A stretch of DNA of 64,000 nucleotides from contig CP137672.1 in the NCBI GenBank assembly GCA_037976565.1, positions 24,769,134 to 24,833,133 of the forward strand. The letters are read 5' to 3'. The position numbers and the translations under genes are program-made. The notes under the pieces were generated by a model. That model was not told the DNA's origin and made no database searches. It saw only the letters and a list, made by a program, of their open reading frames with translations. This document shows positions 12,801 through 23,460 of this stretch, piece after piece. Positions within the stretch are counted from its first letter, which is position 1. Every line of letters starts with the position of its first letter. Source of the DNA: Mesocentrotus franciscanus (lineage: Eukaryota > Echinodermata > Echinoidea > Camarodonta > Strongylocentrotidae).

Positions 12801-15800
12801 TACGCCACATGCGTGTAGTAGCATATACTCACTTCTGTGTACAGCGCATCTATTTTCTTATCATTTTGTTGATTCCAAGACATCAAAGAACACAATTGCT
12901 TTGTACTACATTTCAACCTTAACCAATAGATAATCCTTTCACAGTTCAATCGCATTCCCCGGACTTTATCTTCAAACTATAAAGTATTCGCCTTATACAA
13001 TTATAAATTTTACATTGCAAAATGTTGGATTGTTCTTGAATGCAATCGGTTTATAATACCACAGGTAGGTGATAAATATTATATGATCAAGCTAAACCAT
13101 ATGGATTAGTTTTGCTCGATTTGGAGAGTTAACGCGACGTAGAAAATACCAGCACTCTACGCTGTGCGGAGTCAAATGCAGATTTGACTGATTTACTGAT
13201 TTTACGCGTCGCACAGGAGCATAGCTGAACAAACATACATTGGACGTGTCCATTATAGCAAATGGGGGTGTATGATGTGAGGCTCGTAAGCCTTAGTACC
13301 GTGGAAATCGGGATTCGGACCGTCAGGAAAAATATTATTAATTTGTTAGAACGAGAGTTATATCAGTGTTTTGATCACATGGGTCGGGAAGCCTGTTAAC
13401 AGGCTGTATTTTTTTTTTAAACATAATAATTTGTCAAGTCATTTTGACGGACATATTTTTCAACCAATCATAGTGAATTTAATATCTCATGAAAGCTGAT
13501 GAATCCACGTGTGTTCTCGAAGTAGTATGACATTTTTAGCCTATACCGTTCGCGCGTAAGTCCAATGGAAAAGTCGCCCGGGGGCGTGGACAAGCAAATT
13601 GCTTTGAAATTACGCTTAAATCTCTTCCAAATTTTACCAATAAGTGTTCTGAAGTCTTAAAAAAGACGGAATTATCTATTTTCGAAAATTACATTAATTG
13701 AAAAGAGGAAATATCAGGCATTATAAAGATGTTGGTATCTATTTGGGGCAGCCCCCACAACTAATGCTAAACCTATCAAACCCGGCCAAAGTATAATCTC
13801 TCTGATTCCATCCCATGGCTTTATAACGGCGCTGGAAATCTCTTTCTTTAGTGCGGACGGATGAACGCTTAACTGTCCCATGAAATAGATATGATTTGTA
13901 AATTACCCCAAGTTTTATATCTCTACAATGCAAGAGTAGTCTATCTTACGACTTTATGAGACCATAATATGTTGATTATACTCACAGACATTGTAAACCA
14001 AAAGGTCCAAGTCCACTGTTCTTGTTTTCATAATTAGCACATTGACCTACATGCAAAAATAAGCAGAATGAAAAGTTTGACAATTGAGTTTTAGTCTACA
14101 AGATGATATGTTGAATTGGAATATCACTTTCCTTAAGCATCGTTAATTAATTTGCGGCAGGCAGGAGTTTTAAACTGTTATTATAGATGAAAGTTTGTTG
14201 ATTCGGAATACCAATGTAAGAAATTAATGACTGTACAATGAAACATTTCAATTACATCTAGGCATTGGATTTACTGATTAGCAAAGTCAAATGATGTCCA
14301 TATCAGTAAATACGGAATTAAGGTAGAAGACTTTTGTGCTAAAAAATATATATATATATATATATATATTTTTTTAATGACATCTTGATCTCGACTTCTT
14401 TTAGCAAACTAAAAATGTGTATCCTTCCTTTTACCTGATCCTCTTGCCGAAATCGATTCTATGTAGGTACATACGGTTCCTATTTGATAAAAGAAAAAAA
14501 TGGTAGCATTACCCTATTATCTGATCATTAGATAATGTGAATCACAACTGCTTTCACTCCAGTGAAATTTATAACCATTAACCCATGTCCTATTGATTAA
14601 TAACAAAACAATTATAAATCATTTGTATTCTGCTATCTGTCGCACACTGTCTCTACGTGTCTATTCCGTTGCTCCTGTTATTTTTTTATCTTTTTTATGA
14701 TTGAATATATATCCAGTCTTTGTATAGAGATGATCACTACATTTACTGCTAGGTGCCATATTTATTATGTTATTGTTATAATTACATTTTTTGGTATCAG
14801 CGTTTTGATTACGATATCATAGAAGCACTTAATAAAGCAACAATCTTTATCATTATCATTATTATTATTGGTAGTACATGTAGTATTAGTAATACCATTA
14901 TTATTATTGTGCTTAACATTTGAATTTCAATTCAATTTCAATTAGTATTTATTTCATTTCCAACAGGAAGATAAACAAACTCTATTATCATTATCAAAAC
15001 TATAAAACATTCAATACTCTCATACCTTGGGAATCCATTCCGAGAGGACACAAACCTAAAACACACACGTTTCCTGCAATCAAAGATATAATCCACGATT
15101 GTTACTCACAGAATTTCCCCAACACTTGCCATGTTTCTTAAATACATGAAACACGTGATCAATAGTGCAAATTGCTAATGCGTAAGTATCATGATATGTG
15201 TTGTAAATGAATGAGTCATCATAAAGAGACTCATCCCATACACTGATCTAGAACGTGATGATGACAAATCAGTGACGATTCTATTCCTTAATCAATCAAA
15301 GCTCTCAAATGAATTAATAAGATCAAAGCGATATACCTGTATTAAAGTATGAAGTCAGTTGCAGTTTAGCCGCAGAATACCCAACCATGGATCCATAAAA
15401 TGTATTCGGTTAATATATGGCTAGTGTCGTGGTCAGAGTTAGGGTTAAGGTTAGGGTTGCGATTAGGGTGGTTGGAGTTAGGGTCGGGATTGTGGATATG
15501 GTTATTGTCTGGGATATATTCAGATATGCAGTGTTCCTCAATTGCATATGTAACTATTTTTAATGTGGACGGATGAGCTCGTAAGTCATGTACGTACCTC
15601 CAGAACATGTGACTCGAGACACCTCTGACGCATTGCAGTTCTCATGAGATCCAACTCCTACCCCAGGACAGTCGAATAATCTGGATTCATTCCCCGTGCA
15701 CTCTACACGGTCGAGTGTGACATCAACATGGCTGCCATCTGAAATATGAGATGTAGTAGTGCTTCGCGCGCGTCCCAATCCCAGACTACGGCAGGCAACG

Positions 15801-18800
15801 TCAGCGTCATTCTTGTCCCAAGAGTCACTACAGACAGATCTCTGTTGGCCGTTGTAGTAGTACACGACTACACCATCCAAGATGCTGGTTCCATCAGTCA
15901 GATAGATGACTTCGTCTTAGGGTGGAATAGAGGAGACAACTGCGAAACATGGTATAGTACTACGAGTGATGCCGTGTAATAATGGATGATATAGTAATTC
16001 AGTAGTAGAGTTTAGTAATAAATGGCATAGTAAATACGGCCGCCTAATGAATGTTATACTACACAGCCTACCATTTAATATCTGGATAATTTTTACCTTC
16101 TTGTGAACACTGAACGCCAGCACCGTCATGGATGCAGTTGTCCATCGTTTCGAATTTTGCATCGGGGCAGTCGAAGATGTTGTTTTCTCTCCCCGTGCAA
16201 TGTGCATCCGACAAATGAATGTTATTTATATCATATCCAAATTCAGGTTTATCAAATGCCTTCAATGCACCAGCGAATCCTAAACTTCTGCAGATGACGT
16301 GTGCATTGTTAAGGGTCCAGTCTTTCCCACAGGTTATTCCCCAGGTTGATTTTGCGAAAACCTCTACTCTCCCTTCACTGCTATTTCTTCCCCCGACCAG
16401 ACGAACTAGGATGGAAAGTATGAAGCAGTAATTATGTTAAATGTTAACACCTTGTATTATTCTCAAAAGTTATAGATGCATTGTATCTACGATACCCATT
16501 ACACTATACTTTGAATTTTTTAAGGACGACTATCAACATGTGCAGAGTTGAAAAATGTCATGCAAACTATGGGTGATATCAAAAGGCCAAACATCTTTGA
16601 CTTGCCCGTAAATGCCAACTACAATATCTAAAAATAAATGATACGTACGCCATAAGAATGAATGAGAGCAACTTACTCCCAGTTGAACATCGGACCATGG
16701 CGATACGGGTCGAGTTGCACTGGTGATTACGAAGCCCGGACCACGAACATTCAAGTATACTGGATTCATTGCCATTGCATCTTATGCCATTTAAGATATA
16801 TTCTGGGGCTCCGTTGGAAGTTGTAGCCTGTTGGTCGGTATCCAGAGCTGTACCTATCCCCAGGTATGTACAGACAACATTTCCGCTGTTGATGTCCCAG
16901 CGATCATCACACACCGATCTCCAATATCCCTGGTGGAACACCTCTACGATACCCTCCCAAGGATAATGGCCTCCAGTCAGACGAACTATAGGATACATTG
17001 AAATGGTTACATTAATATACACTGTAGCCATACATTTGCTTTTTTTAAATACCACTTTTTATGTCCTATTGAAATGATTTTGACAATATGGTTTATTCTT
17101 GATAGATAAGTTTATGTGTTCTGCGATCTTTCTTGGTCAATCTACACTCTAAAAACTGAAATGTTAAATCACCATTTACCACTCTTTCAAAATGGTAGAT
17201 TAACACTCTGAACATGCTGGATCCAACACTTTAAAGGTTGAATACAGCATGTTAAAAGTATCAATCTGACATTTTGAAAGAGTGGTCACTCCTCGGCCCT
17301 TTTAAATGGTGATTTAACATTTCAGTTTTTAGAGTGTAAAGTGTCATAGAGATGTATCAATACATTTCTGAGAATATATACATTGTTCCTGTTAAGAATA
17401 AACCCTACTGCCACATTCATATCATGAAAAAAGGAATGAATAAATTAGTCCAACTTAATGATCAACATTTTATATTGGAATAGGCCTACAGCAAGTGAGA
17501 TTCATACATCAGTCACATCGCTAAACCAACTAAAAACCAACTACAAACCCATTGATTCTTGGCCATGGAGGGGGCGGGTGTTGAATGGGGTGCTCCTCGA
17601 TATTGCAATTATCATTCATATATTCAAGAAAGCACATAAAGCTATTGTTTGCAGTGGGTCGTAGAAGGTATTATTCCTCTTAAAGAAAGTTAATGGGGGT
17701 TGCATTCTTGAGAGGGTTAAATAAAATAAAAGGTACATAGTGCTTAAAAGATGCAGTTAACATCTTGATTATTCATACCCTTACCAGGTTTGGTACTTTT
17801 GTAATTATGTGAAAAGTTGATTTGTCCAGATTTATCTTTCTTGAGAATATTACATATCAAAGCTTACATCTAAAAGTTTTCAACAAAGGCCTTAATTCAA
17901 CAAGTCCTCCTTCCATTCTCGAGTTACCAAAAAAAAATACCAGAAACAACAAATTTACAAATAATTATGTTGTTAACCATATGCTTACCAAGATTTGTTT
18001 TCTCTTTTTTCGAAAAAGCTTTAAGATAAACTCACTTTTGAATAAACATTTATTTTTTGGTAAATAAAGAATAAATAATTAAATGAAAGTAATGCAACAC
18101 GCCTTACTTGTTGAATTTAGACATGTAGCTGACGCCCTAAACGGAATCAAGCACTCATTGAATTCGTCAGCAAAACTGTGCGGACATTCCTCGAGAGAGG
18201 ACTCGTTCCCCGAACATCGGACATCAAACAGAACGTTCGTCGTTTCTTGTTGAAAGCCATAATCATTGTGAGACCGAAATAAGCCGCTGAAGCCCAGACT
18301 GCGGCAGGCTACCTCGGCATCGAGGACATCCCAATTATGATGGCAGATATTTCCCAGGATCCGTTCAGAAAGACCTGTACTCTTCCTTCAATTGGCAACA
18401 CATTATCTTCATGATCGACAAGTCGCACTGCCCATTCTGTAGTAGGATATCAAAGCAGAAATAACTCTGTGATCCGACATCTTCTCCGGCGACCATTGCT
18501 CTTGGCTCCAATTCGTATAAGCTTGGGGTAGCATAAGGGCTTTATCTTAGGTTAGGATTTAGGATTAGGGTTACGTTAAAGTAACTTAGGGTTGAAGTTA
18601 GGAATTCCGTTAGTGTTGGAAATTAAGAAGGAGCGATTTTTCTAGGAGCATGTGCATGTCTCGTACACAAGGTTCGATGTTAAAACTTGAGGTCTGAAAC
18701 CAAACGGCACTAAGGTTTAAACACGGGCATAGTCAGGGTGAGGACGATTACCCCATCCCCGCTCCCCGCCTCATATTGATCTTGGATAATTTTGTCGGCA

Positions 18801-20192
18801 GAAAATAACTTTAAAATTACCCCAAAACATGACAAGAAAATAGGTGACTCAATCACAGAAATAATGATAGGAAAAAATATATATCAAATATGAAAAATAC
18901 CTAGATGAATGATTAAGTGGACACCAGATCTCCAGTCTGAAGCAAAATGCAATGTTATTCATTTCAATCTGTCGGTCAATTTAGTTGATATATATTGTTC
19001 TAGTTCAATGGTTCAATGGTTCAAACTATTTCCACTTTCTCATATTACATATATAATAAAACCTTAACAAGAAAAAGCAGTGCATTACAAAAATCGGTAC
19101 AAAAATCATTTTGCAATTATCAAATGATGTACATACTTCTTTAGTAAAAATACACATTGCATCATTATCAAAGAATTATAGAAATTGTAGTTTGGTTGAA
19201 ATTCTATAGAATAAACATAACTGCTGAAATTGGTGAACATAGCAACAGCAGCAACATCATACTTATTGTACTTGTTCATATAGCAAATATTTAGGATGAT
19301 CTGTTATTTAAATGCACCCGTCTCAGTAGCTCATCCACCTTTCCAGTATGTGTTGGGGTGGCCCACCGTAATCAGGTTTAGGTTGCATGGAACCCCGGGG
19401 AGGGGGACACTCAGATTTGGTTTGGACGGGGGTGAGCGGCTGAAGCGTCTAAACCCATACCCATTTTAAAGGGGCATTTTGGCAAACACGGTACCCATTA
19501 TTAGGGACTTCCATTCTAAACGCAACCCTTGTTTAAGGTTCCTGCTGCCTTAAGAAAGTTGTACCCGGAGGTTGTAATGGCATAGGCTAAGTTCTGATCC
19601 TTCGTTTATTGCTTTCACAGAATTTTGTTTTGCGGAGCTTAAATTAATGATATTGATAAATCTGTGCGACCATCGGCGAGGACTTTGGATGAAAAAGCGA
19701 AATGATTTCAATTATTTTTGCGGGATTTTGCATCTGGAATTTTCACTTAAGCGAGATTTATGGGTGATATATTATCCTGAAGAAAATGGTAACCCATGTT
19801 TAAGGCCAAGATCTGTAAAGTGGAGCACTTCTAGGGATTTTGCAGCACAAAGTCATAACCCATGTTTAGGGATTTTTTTTACAAAAAAAAAGTAAACCAT
19901 AAGAGCGGCACATCCCCGTATACCGTATCAGGCGAGTTAAAATTACGTTTCCTTGTTGATGAATTGTATATACCATTACGTTTTCATATTTGATCCTTGT
20001 ATGAATAGATAACTTAATAATAAACAAACATTTTGTATATCCGACTTCATAGGAAATAAATGGAGGAAAAAACTTACCAGCAGTGGTGTTTTGATCAGAT
20101 GGAAATGCAGCCGTTCGTTTTCCAAAGGTTAAAAATACAACGATTGCATAAATCGAGCGAAGTGAGACTGTTTTGCGGAAATCCATGGCCAT
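6313..20192 (-). CDS. Copy 1: SRCR-LRR receptor gene (18 visible exons, probably damaged)
   Basis: This is a minus-strand multi-exon gene, read from 20192 down to 6313. In order the exons give a signal peptide, four SRCR domains, three Cys-rich linker exons, an LRR N-cap and eight LRRs. Reading phases agree at every junction: phase 1 through the SRCR and linker exons, then two leftover bases through the LRRs. The remaining LRR exons and the 7TM exon would lie in the N gap or to the left of the window. By homology with copy 2 the product would be a cell-surface GPCR with a very large ectodomain. Two lesions are visible: a one-base deletion in SRCR1 (about 18353) and a TGA in the N-cap (12946-12948). 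It is either a pseudogene or affected by sequence errors. An alternative is two adjacent genes (SRCR protein and LRR-GPCR), but the phase match and copy 3 argue against it. Confidence 0.7.
6473..6672 (-). mobile_element. tRNA-derived SINE (Thr-like head)
   Basis: On the minus strand a tRNA-like head starts GGAGGCGCGATAGCTCAG, with box A (TAGCTCAGTTGG) and box B (GGTTCGAAACC). The loop bases suggest a CGT (Thr) anticodon. A non-tRNA body of about 120 bases follows, ending in an A-rich and ATCAC-rich tail. Copy 2 lacks it at the equivalent intron position (about 55498), so it inserted after the duplication. The poor acceptor pairing and long body argue against a functional tRNA gene. Confidence 0.85.
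6765..6893. repeat. TAG trinucleotide microsatellite
   Basis: An almost pure (TAG)n run with interruptions. Copy 2 has a shorter equivalent at 55605-55702, so the microsatellite predates the duplication and a G-rich element inserted next to it in copy 1. Confidence 0.95.
6894..7255. mobile_element. G-rich transposon fragment in the microsatellite
   Basis: Repeats of GACCGATATTTCGCTC and TAGTGAGC match the left part of the 296-3308 block. The right edge is CTCGCTACGCCCTTCAG, after which the TAG repeat resumes. Absent from copy 2. The left end looks truncated. Confidence 0.6.
7532..7600 (-). CDS. Copy 1 LRR7 exon
   Basis: A 69-base LRR exon: [20 protein letters not shown] then ERL. The repeat is one residue shorter than the 24-residue type, as in copy 2 (55982-56050). 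The splice sites are ATCACAG and GTAAGAAT on the minus strand. Confidence 0.88.
7861..7929 (-). CDS. Copy 1 LRR6 exon
   Basis: A 69-base LRR exon: [20 protein letters not shown] then HRL. Flanked by CTTTGTAG and GTAAGTATT. Nearly identical to copy 2 at 56316-56384. Confidence 0.88.
8284..8535 (+). mobile_element. LINE 3' end (CR1/L2-like tail)
   Basis: AT-rich 3' UTR-like sequence with GGAGGGCTTCGTTGTAAAGC and GACTGCCCTCC, ending in short AATAAATAAATT repeats. Copy 2 lacks it and reads straight across (about 56735-56755), which fixes it as a copy-1-only insertion. No coding sequence remains. Confidence 0.65.
8592..8657 (-). CDS. Copy 1 LRR5 exon
   Basis: A 66-base LRR exon: [20 protein letters not shown] then VL, with LNDNNIT as the core. 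It lacks the last two residues of a standard LRR. Same length in copy 2 (56799-56864), so the short form is ancestral. Confidence 0.87.
9302..9373 (-). CDS. Copy 1 LRR4 exon
   Basis: A 72-base exon encoding [20 protein letters not shown] then LENL, a typical LRR ending in F..LPSLENL. The acceptor TTTTGTAG and donor GTGAGTATT are strong. Copy 2 counterpart is 57480-57551. Confidence 0.9.
10398..10469 (-). CDS. Copy 1 LRR3 exon
   Basis: A 72-base exon encoding [20 protein letters not shown] then LLTL. Acceptor CACTCAG, donor GTAAGTAC. Copy 2 counterpart is 58373-58444. Confidence 0.9.
10985..11056 (-). CDS. Copy 1 LRR2 exon
   Basis: A 72-base exon encoding [20 protein letters not shown] then LEF. 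Acceptor TATCTTAG, donor GTAAGTTT. Copy 2 counterpart is 59051-59122. Confidence 0.9.
11758..11829 (-). CDS. Copy 1 LRR1 exon
   Basis: A 72-base exon encoding [20 protein letters not shown] then LVFL. Acceptor ATATGCAG, donor GTGAGTTG. First full LRR after the N-cap. Copy 2 counterpart is 59730-59801. Confidence 0.9.
12525..12586 (-). CDS. Copy 1 LRR N-cap, second exon
   Basis: The frame that stays open in both copies reads [20 protein letters not shown] then V. ECQRE supplies the third Cys of a C-x-C-x14-C LRR N-cap when joined to the preceding exon. Phase requires the second of two overlapping AG acceptors (AGAG then GAGGG). Using the first AG instead would break the frame with the preceding exon. 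Confidence 0.7.
12943..12976 (-). pseudogene. Copy 1 LRR N-cap, first exon, with a TGA
   Basis: Matches the copy 2 exon that reads [11 protein letters not shown]. Here the second Cys codon of the C-D-C pair is TGA (12946-12948), a nonsense change by one base from TGC. The exon is small and its acceptor (TTATAG) is my choice, though a longer in-frame alternative exists. If the exon is real, copy 1 cannot make the LRR/7TM part without readthrough. Confidence 0.55.
13090..13895. other. Copy-1-specific insertion, unclassified
   Basis: Copy 2 has only about 60 bases at the corresponding place (61180-61245), whereas copy 1 has about 800. I see no open frame, tRNA head or inverted ends. It looks like an old transposon fragment but I cannot assign it. 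Confidence 0.4.
13986..14046 (-). CDS. Copy 1 Cys-rich linker exon 3
   Basis: A 61-base exon encoding QCANYENKNSGLGPFGLQC. It starts in phase 1 and leaves two bases. Flanked by GCATGTAG and GTGAGTAT. The two Cys are kept in copy 2 (61326-61386). I do not recognise a named domain. It may form part of a small disulfide-bonded module between the SRCR and LRR parts. Confidence 0.75.
14435..14479 (-). CDS. Copy 1 Cys-rich linker exon 2
   Basis: A 45-base exon encoding TVCTYIESISARGS, phase 1 on both sides, flanked by AAATAG and GTAAAAGG. Copy 2 has the same exon shortened in frame by 15 bases (62276-62305). Confidence 0.68.
15026..15073 (-). CDS. Copy 1 Cys-rich linker exon 1
   Basis: A 48-base exon encoding [15 protein letters not shown], phase 1 on both sides, with acceptor ATTGCAG and donor GTATGAG. 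It directly follows SRCR4 across a 524-base intron. The same exon exists in copy 2 (62803-62850) and copy 3 (41481-41528) with the C...C spacing kept, which makes it a good family marker. Confidence 0.8.
15428..15500. repeat. Degenerate TTAGGG-like interstitial repeat
   Basis: GGGTTAAGGTTAGGGTTGCG and similar words lie in the intron between SRCR4 and linker 1. The same stretch recurs in copy 2 at the right end of the window (63930-64000). It is too short and degenerate to be a telomere. Confidence 0.7.
15598..15915 (-). CDS. Copy 1 SRCR4 exon
   Basis: A 318-base phase 1-1 exon holding one complete SRCR domain. Visible hallmarks are NGQQRSVCSDSWDKNDADVA, CRSLGLG, VECTGNESRLFDCPG and a closing VTCSGG. 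Six Cys are present in a group-B-like arrangement, apart from the usual variation. SRCR domains are disulfide-rich extracellular ligand-binding modules. It is the paralog of the copy 3 exon at 40627-40947. Acceptor CCCTAAG, donor GTACGTAC. Confidence 0.92.
16097..16405 (-). CDS. Copy 1 SRCR3 exon
   Basis: A 309-base phase 1-1 exon with a full SRCR domain opening RLVGGRNSSEGRVEVF. It carries TWGITCGKDW, VICRSLGFAGA, AHCTGRENNIFDCPD and GVQCSQEG. No counterpart was found in copy 3. Acceptor ATCCTAG, donor GTAAAAAT. Confidence 0.92.
16677..16985 (-). CDS. Copy 1 SRCR2 exon
   Basis: A 309-base phase 1-1 exon with a full SRCR domain. It opens RLTGGHYPWEGIVEVF and contains WRSVCDDRWD, VVCTYLGIGTA, IRCNGNESSILECSW and MVRCSTG. 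Its second half is related to the copy 3 fragment at 30330-30507. Donor GTAAGTTG, acceptor CCTATAG. Confidence 0.92.
17145..17336. mobile_element. Palindromic MITE with TA target site (Tc1/mariner-like)
   Basis: The ends are perfect inverted repeats (CACTCTAAAAACTGAAATGT inward for about 34 bases) flanked by TA on both sides (17143-17144 and 17337-17338). The inner parts also pair (ACTCTTTCAAAATG with CATTTTGAAAGAGT). 192 bases with no coding capacity. It sits in the intron between SRCR1 and SRCR2. Confidence 0.88.
18108..18436 (-). pseudogene. Copy 1 SRCR1 exon with a one-base deletion
   Basis: An SRCR domain starting WAVRLVDHEDNVLPIEGRVQ and continuing VFLNGSW. The frame then breaks at a GGG run (18353-18355), and the rest (NWDVLDAEVACRSLGF, VRCSGNESSLEECPH, closing CLNST) is in the next frame. 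The exon is 329 bases, one short of a multiple of three, which agrees with a single-base loss. Splice sites are good (CTACAG, GTAAGGC). The closing CLN-ST motif matches copy 3 SRCR1. A homopolymer sequencing error is possible. Confidence 0.85.
18535..18610. repeat. Short TTAGG-like degenerate repeat
   Basis: A run of TTAGGTTAGGATTTAGGATT and similar words, of the same type as 15428-15500. It is upstream of SRCR1 in the first long intron. Confidence 0.5.
19350..19925. other. Possible old DNA-transposon remnant
   Basis: It starts GGAACCCCGGGGAGGGGGAC and ends near CGGCACATCCCCGTATACCG, a terminus style common in animal DNA transposons. No transposase is visible. It lies in the first intron of copy 1. 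Confidence 0.35.
20078..20192 (-). CDS. Copy 1 first coding exon (signal peptide)
   Basis: ATG at 20192 opens MAMDFRKTVSLRSIYAIVVF, continues LTFGKRTAAFPSDQ and ends at a GTAAGTTTT donor in phase 1. A basic start followed by a hydrophobic stretch and small residues is typical of a secretory signal peptide. Phase 1 fits the SRCR exons downstream. Copy 3 has an equivalent exon at 27006. Confidence 0.75.
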
Positions 20193-22065
20193 CGCTTATT
20201 TTTGTCAAGTATCTTGGAGCTCAAGCTAATAGAGAGATCTTGGCGAGCCCAAATTCACTATGAGATTTAAAGGAAACCAAGTACGATGTGCATGTATATA
20301 TGAATGCTACGCCACAATAACTAAACTTATTTTCAACGGTATCGTCAAAGAAAATATTCGCTCCAATTTACAGGATCCAAAGTGTCAATCATATTCTTAA
20401 TTTAGATATAAATACGAACTTTGATTTAATTATAATGCTCAACATGGCTATAACCTTTTCTATTTCCTTTTCTGTACGCCAGTCTATTACGCTTTTAATT
20501 GATCTTACTAGATGGCAATGTGATGAATAATTGACCTCCATACAAAACTTCTGACAAATCACCACAACTGTACTTGGTAGATATGTTAATACCAGGTTCA
20601 ATTCGTCTATTTTTCTCTAAGTGATGATGATAGGTTCCTGCAAAGCTGTAAACCAACTATAGTTTGTTTCAGCCAACTCAGAATCGTTCAATTTTCAAGA
20701 AATATTGCTCTTCTGAAGTATCCACGCGGACACGAATACCTTTTAAAGTGTTTAAATATTTCACCAAGAAAAATTGCTAGAATGGATGACCATCACTTTG
20801 GAACAAATAGTAATATAAAATAGAGTGATGGGGAACAAGATGTGACTAACGAGATTTCAGTCAGGATATTGAGAGACTTTATTGTGTGTGAGAGACAAAG
20901 AGTCGGAGAGAAAGAGAGAGAAAGAGATCGAGACATTTCCGAATTTTAGATATCGAGAAAGATAAGGGCTGAGTGCTATACATATAAAGGACAGTTCTAG
21001 CATTTGTCATTTCTATTTCGTTTGCTATCGCTAAAATCCATCGCGTGATAAGTACCAATCTTCATACCCATGGCTGAAAAACCATTAAGCATACGAGAAA
21101 ACACTCGTTTTGAAGCAAGAAGCGAAACGATTCAAAATCAATAAAGGTTGTCGTAATAAAATGCGAAAAGGGATGACGTATTAAATTGGCGACGATACTC
21201 AAGAAAGATGTGTGATAAATGGAAGAAAAAACATCGTTGACCAATAATTGATCCAATTTCATGAGCAAGGAAAAGGATTTTCAATTAGATCTTTCAAAGA
21301 AATGAACTAGAAGTTATACTGCGTACATTTGCTGATATCTTATCGCGGTCTTGTGTCTAAATCAATGAAAAAGACTTATTGTGCGATACATCATCTTACA
21401 GTATTGTTAACAAGTGATATCAAAACACCAGTTATTTATGCGCTTAGAAATTCAATCATGCGTCCATCCGCACACTCCTCACTCACCCACCTACCCGCCC
21501 ACTACCTCTTTCACTCCATTAATCAATTAATCAGTTTGTTTTTGTATTTAATTTCTTCACGTTATCTTTGTCAAACTCTTATAGGAATTCGTACCAGTTC
21601 AAATATATATAAACAAAAATCAGTACAAAACTTCCGTTAATATACTTCAGCTAACCACACTGATGACTTGATAGTTGCATATTGTTATGTAATAATTTAC
21701 GCAGTTCAACAGTTTTTATGCTGGTGTTGACATAATACTTCAAAGCTAATACGTTTCAGAATAGGTAGAGGCAAAATTTGTAGCCATATATATATAACTG
21801 ACCCTACCAGCATGACCAATATCAAAGTTTCCATCTTTATTTCGCAAGAGTTGATTAAAATAAAGGAAGCGCTTTCTCTGCTGAAAATATTTCTTCAATA
21901 TTAATATGATAACAGTCGTATCTTTCGGGTTGTTGTATAGGAAGTTGCAGCGCATCCCGTAAGTATATATACTTTAGAATTATGGAATCTGAAACACAAT
22001 GCTCCAGTTTGAATGCTTGACTCACATCTGCGAACTTCCGATTAAGAGGCAGACGTTCTTTTCGG
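20193..22065. other. Intergenic sequence, no gene seen
   Basis: AT-rich DNA upstream of copy 1. Short open frames here have no recognisable motif or splice context. A GAGA-rich stretch lies at about 20885-20935. It probably holds the copy 1 promoter, but no convincing core element can be pointed to. Confidence 0.5.
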
Positions 22066-22069
22066 TTAA

Positions 22070-22325
22070 AGTAGAGGTGCTGTGGTGTCGTGGATAAATC
22101 ACAGGACTGTAGATCACAAAGTATGGGGTTCAAATCCCAGACCGGCACTAACGTCCCTTAGCAAGACGTTAATCTACATCTGCCACTCTCTTCAACAAGG
22201 GTGACAATGTCTAAGCGCCATGAGCGTCACTGCGTGACAGATATGAGCACTATATACATCATATAAATGGTCAATGTTATTCTAAGTACACCAGACCAAT
22301 AAGATAAAAAGAAAAATAATAAACT
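22070..22325 (+). mobile_element. tRNA-derived SINE, plus strand
   Basis: A tRNA-like head (TGGTGTCGTGGATAAATCAC as box A region, GGTTCAAATCC as box B). It is followed by TGCCACTCTCTTCAACAAGG, GCACTATATACATCATATAA and an A-rich tail. The acceptor arms do not pair well, so it is not a tRNA gene. Confidence 0.75.
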
Positions 22326-23460
22326 AGCGATAATATCTTGACAATTTACTTAAAAAATGCATATCTATTACGTCGTTCGACTTGACTCTTCGTATAGTAC
22401 TGTATTTCGTCGTGAGAAAACGAAAGAAAGAAAATACAATACTTTGAAAGAAAACAAAATTATCACCACTTCTTGCTTTTCCCTCTTAACAAACAGGAAA
22501 TTGCTGAACATATATATATTGCGCTTTCATGTAAAGCTAAGACGAAACTTCGTCAATTCTAGGGTGCTTTTAAAAAGCATTTTAGATATTTGTGTATTTC
22601 AATATTTGATTTGAAATGCCAGCGACAGGAATTTGTCTTAAACACCCTAATACAATTTTCGAGTTGCACTTGTATGCATCATGTTATGTACATACGTCAC
22701 TCCATTAAAATTGTCCTTGAATTTGTTTGGTTAAGAAGAGTACTGGGTTTTATCCAAGGACCGATGTTAAAAGCAAATAACATTGTGAATATATGCATAA
22801 AAATCGGAAGAGATGATTCGAGAAAAAAAAGTTAATGGAAGATTGGGCGATTTTTTTGGGGGATATTCGGTGGAAAGTGGAAATGAACAAAACTGCTGAG
22901 GGATAGCCAATAGGACCTGTGGAAGTTAATATCAATCACGCGTAAGGGCAATCTTCATAACCACTGAAAGACCTTAAAATTATACAAGATCGTCAGTTAG
23001 CAAAATTATTTCTTTTTTCGGTACCCTTGTAGACAATGATCGTGCATTGCTGGGTTTCTTAGAGCCGCAAATAATTGTTTAAGTGATAAATGATATCAGA
23101 TGTTTCTAACGATAGAATCATTTTTGTAATTTATACATGTATTTTCTTTTTTGCACTATCCTGGCATAGTAGCAATTTGTCTTGCGGTTTGTGAAATGAT
23201 CGATACAAACGGAAACCTGAAGATGATGTAAAACATAAAAGGAGAAGGGGGTTACAATTAGAATAGTCTAGCAAAAGGGATATTGGTAAAGTAAATGAAT
23301 AAATGTGTTTTTGGAAAGGGAGATAGGGAGTATGTGTGTGTTTTGTCTATGCGTGCCTGTATTAAAACAAAATTAGTAGACAAAGAGAGGAGGAAAATGA
23401 ATCTACCATATACATGTACAAGCAGGATATTACAAAAGTGGTGAAAATGTCAAAGTTAAG
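22326..23460. other. Intergenic sequence, nothing recognised
   Basis: AT-rich, with only short chance open frames. No exon, RNA gene or repeat could be assigned. Confidence 0.45.

Noticed and set aside
15428..15500. Telomere or subtelomere
   Set aside because: Repeat is short and degenerate, and it recurs at the paralogous place in copy 2.
15366..15608. 80-codon frame rich in Asn/Pro
   Set aside because: Read from the TTAGGG-like repeat in an intron.
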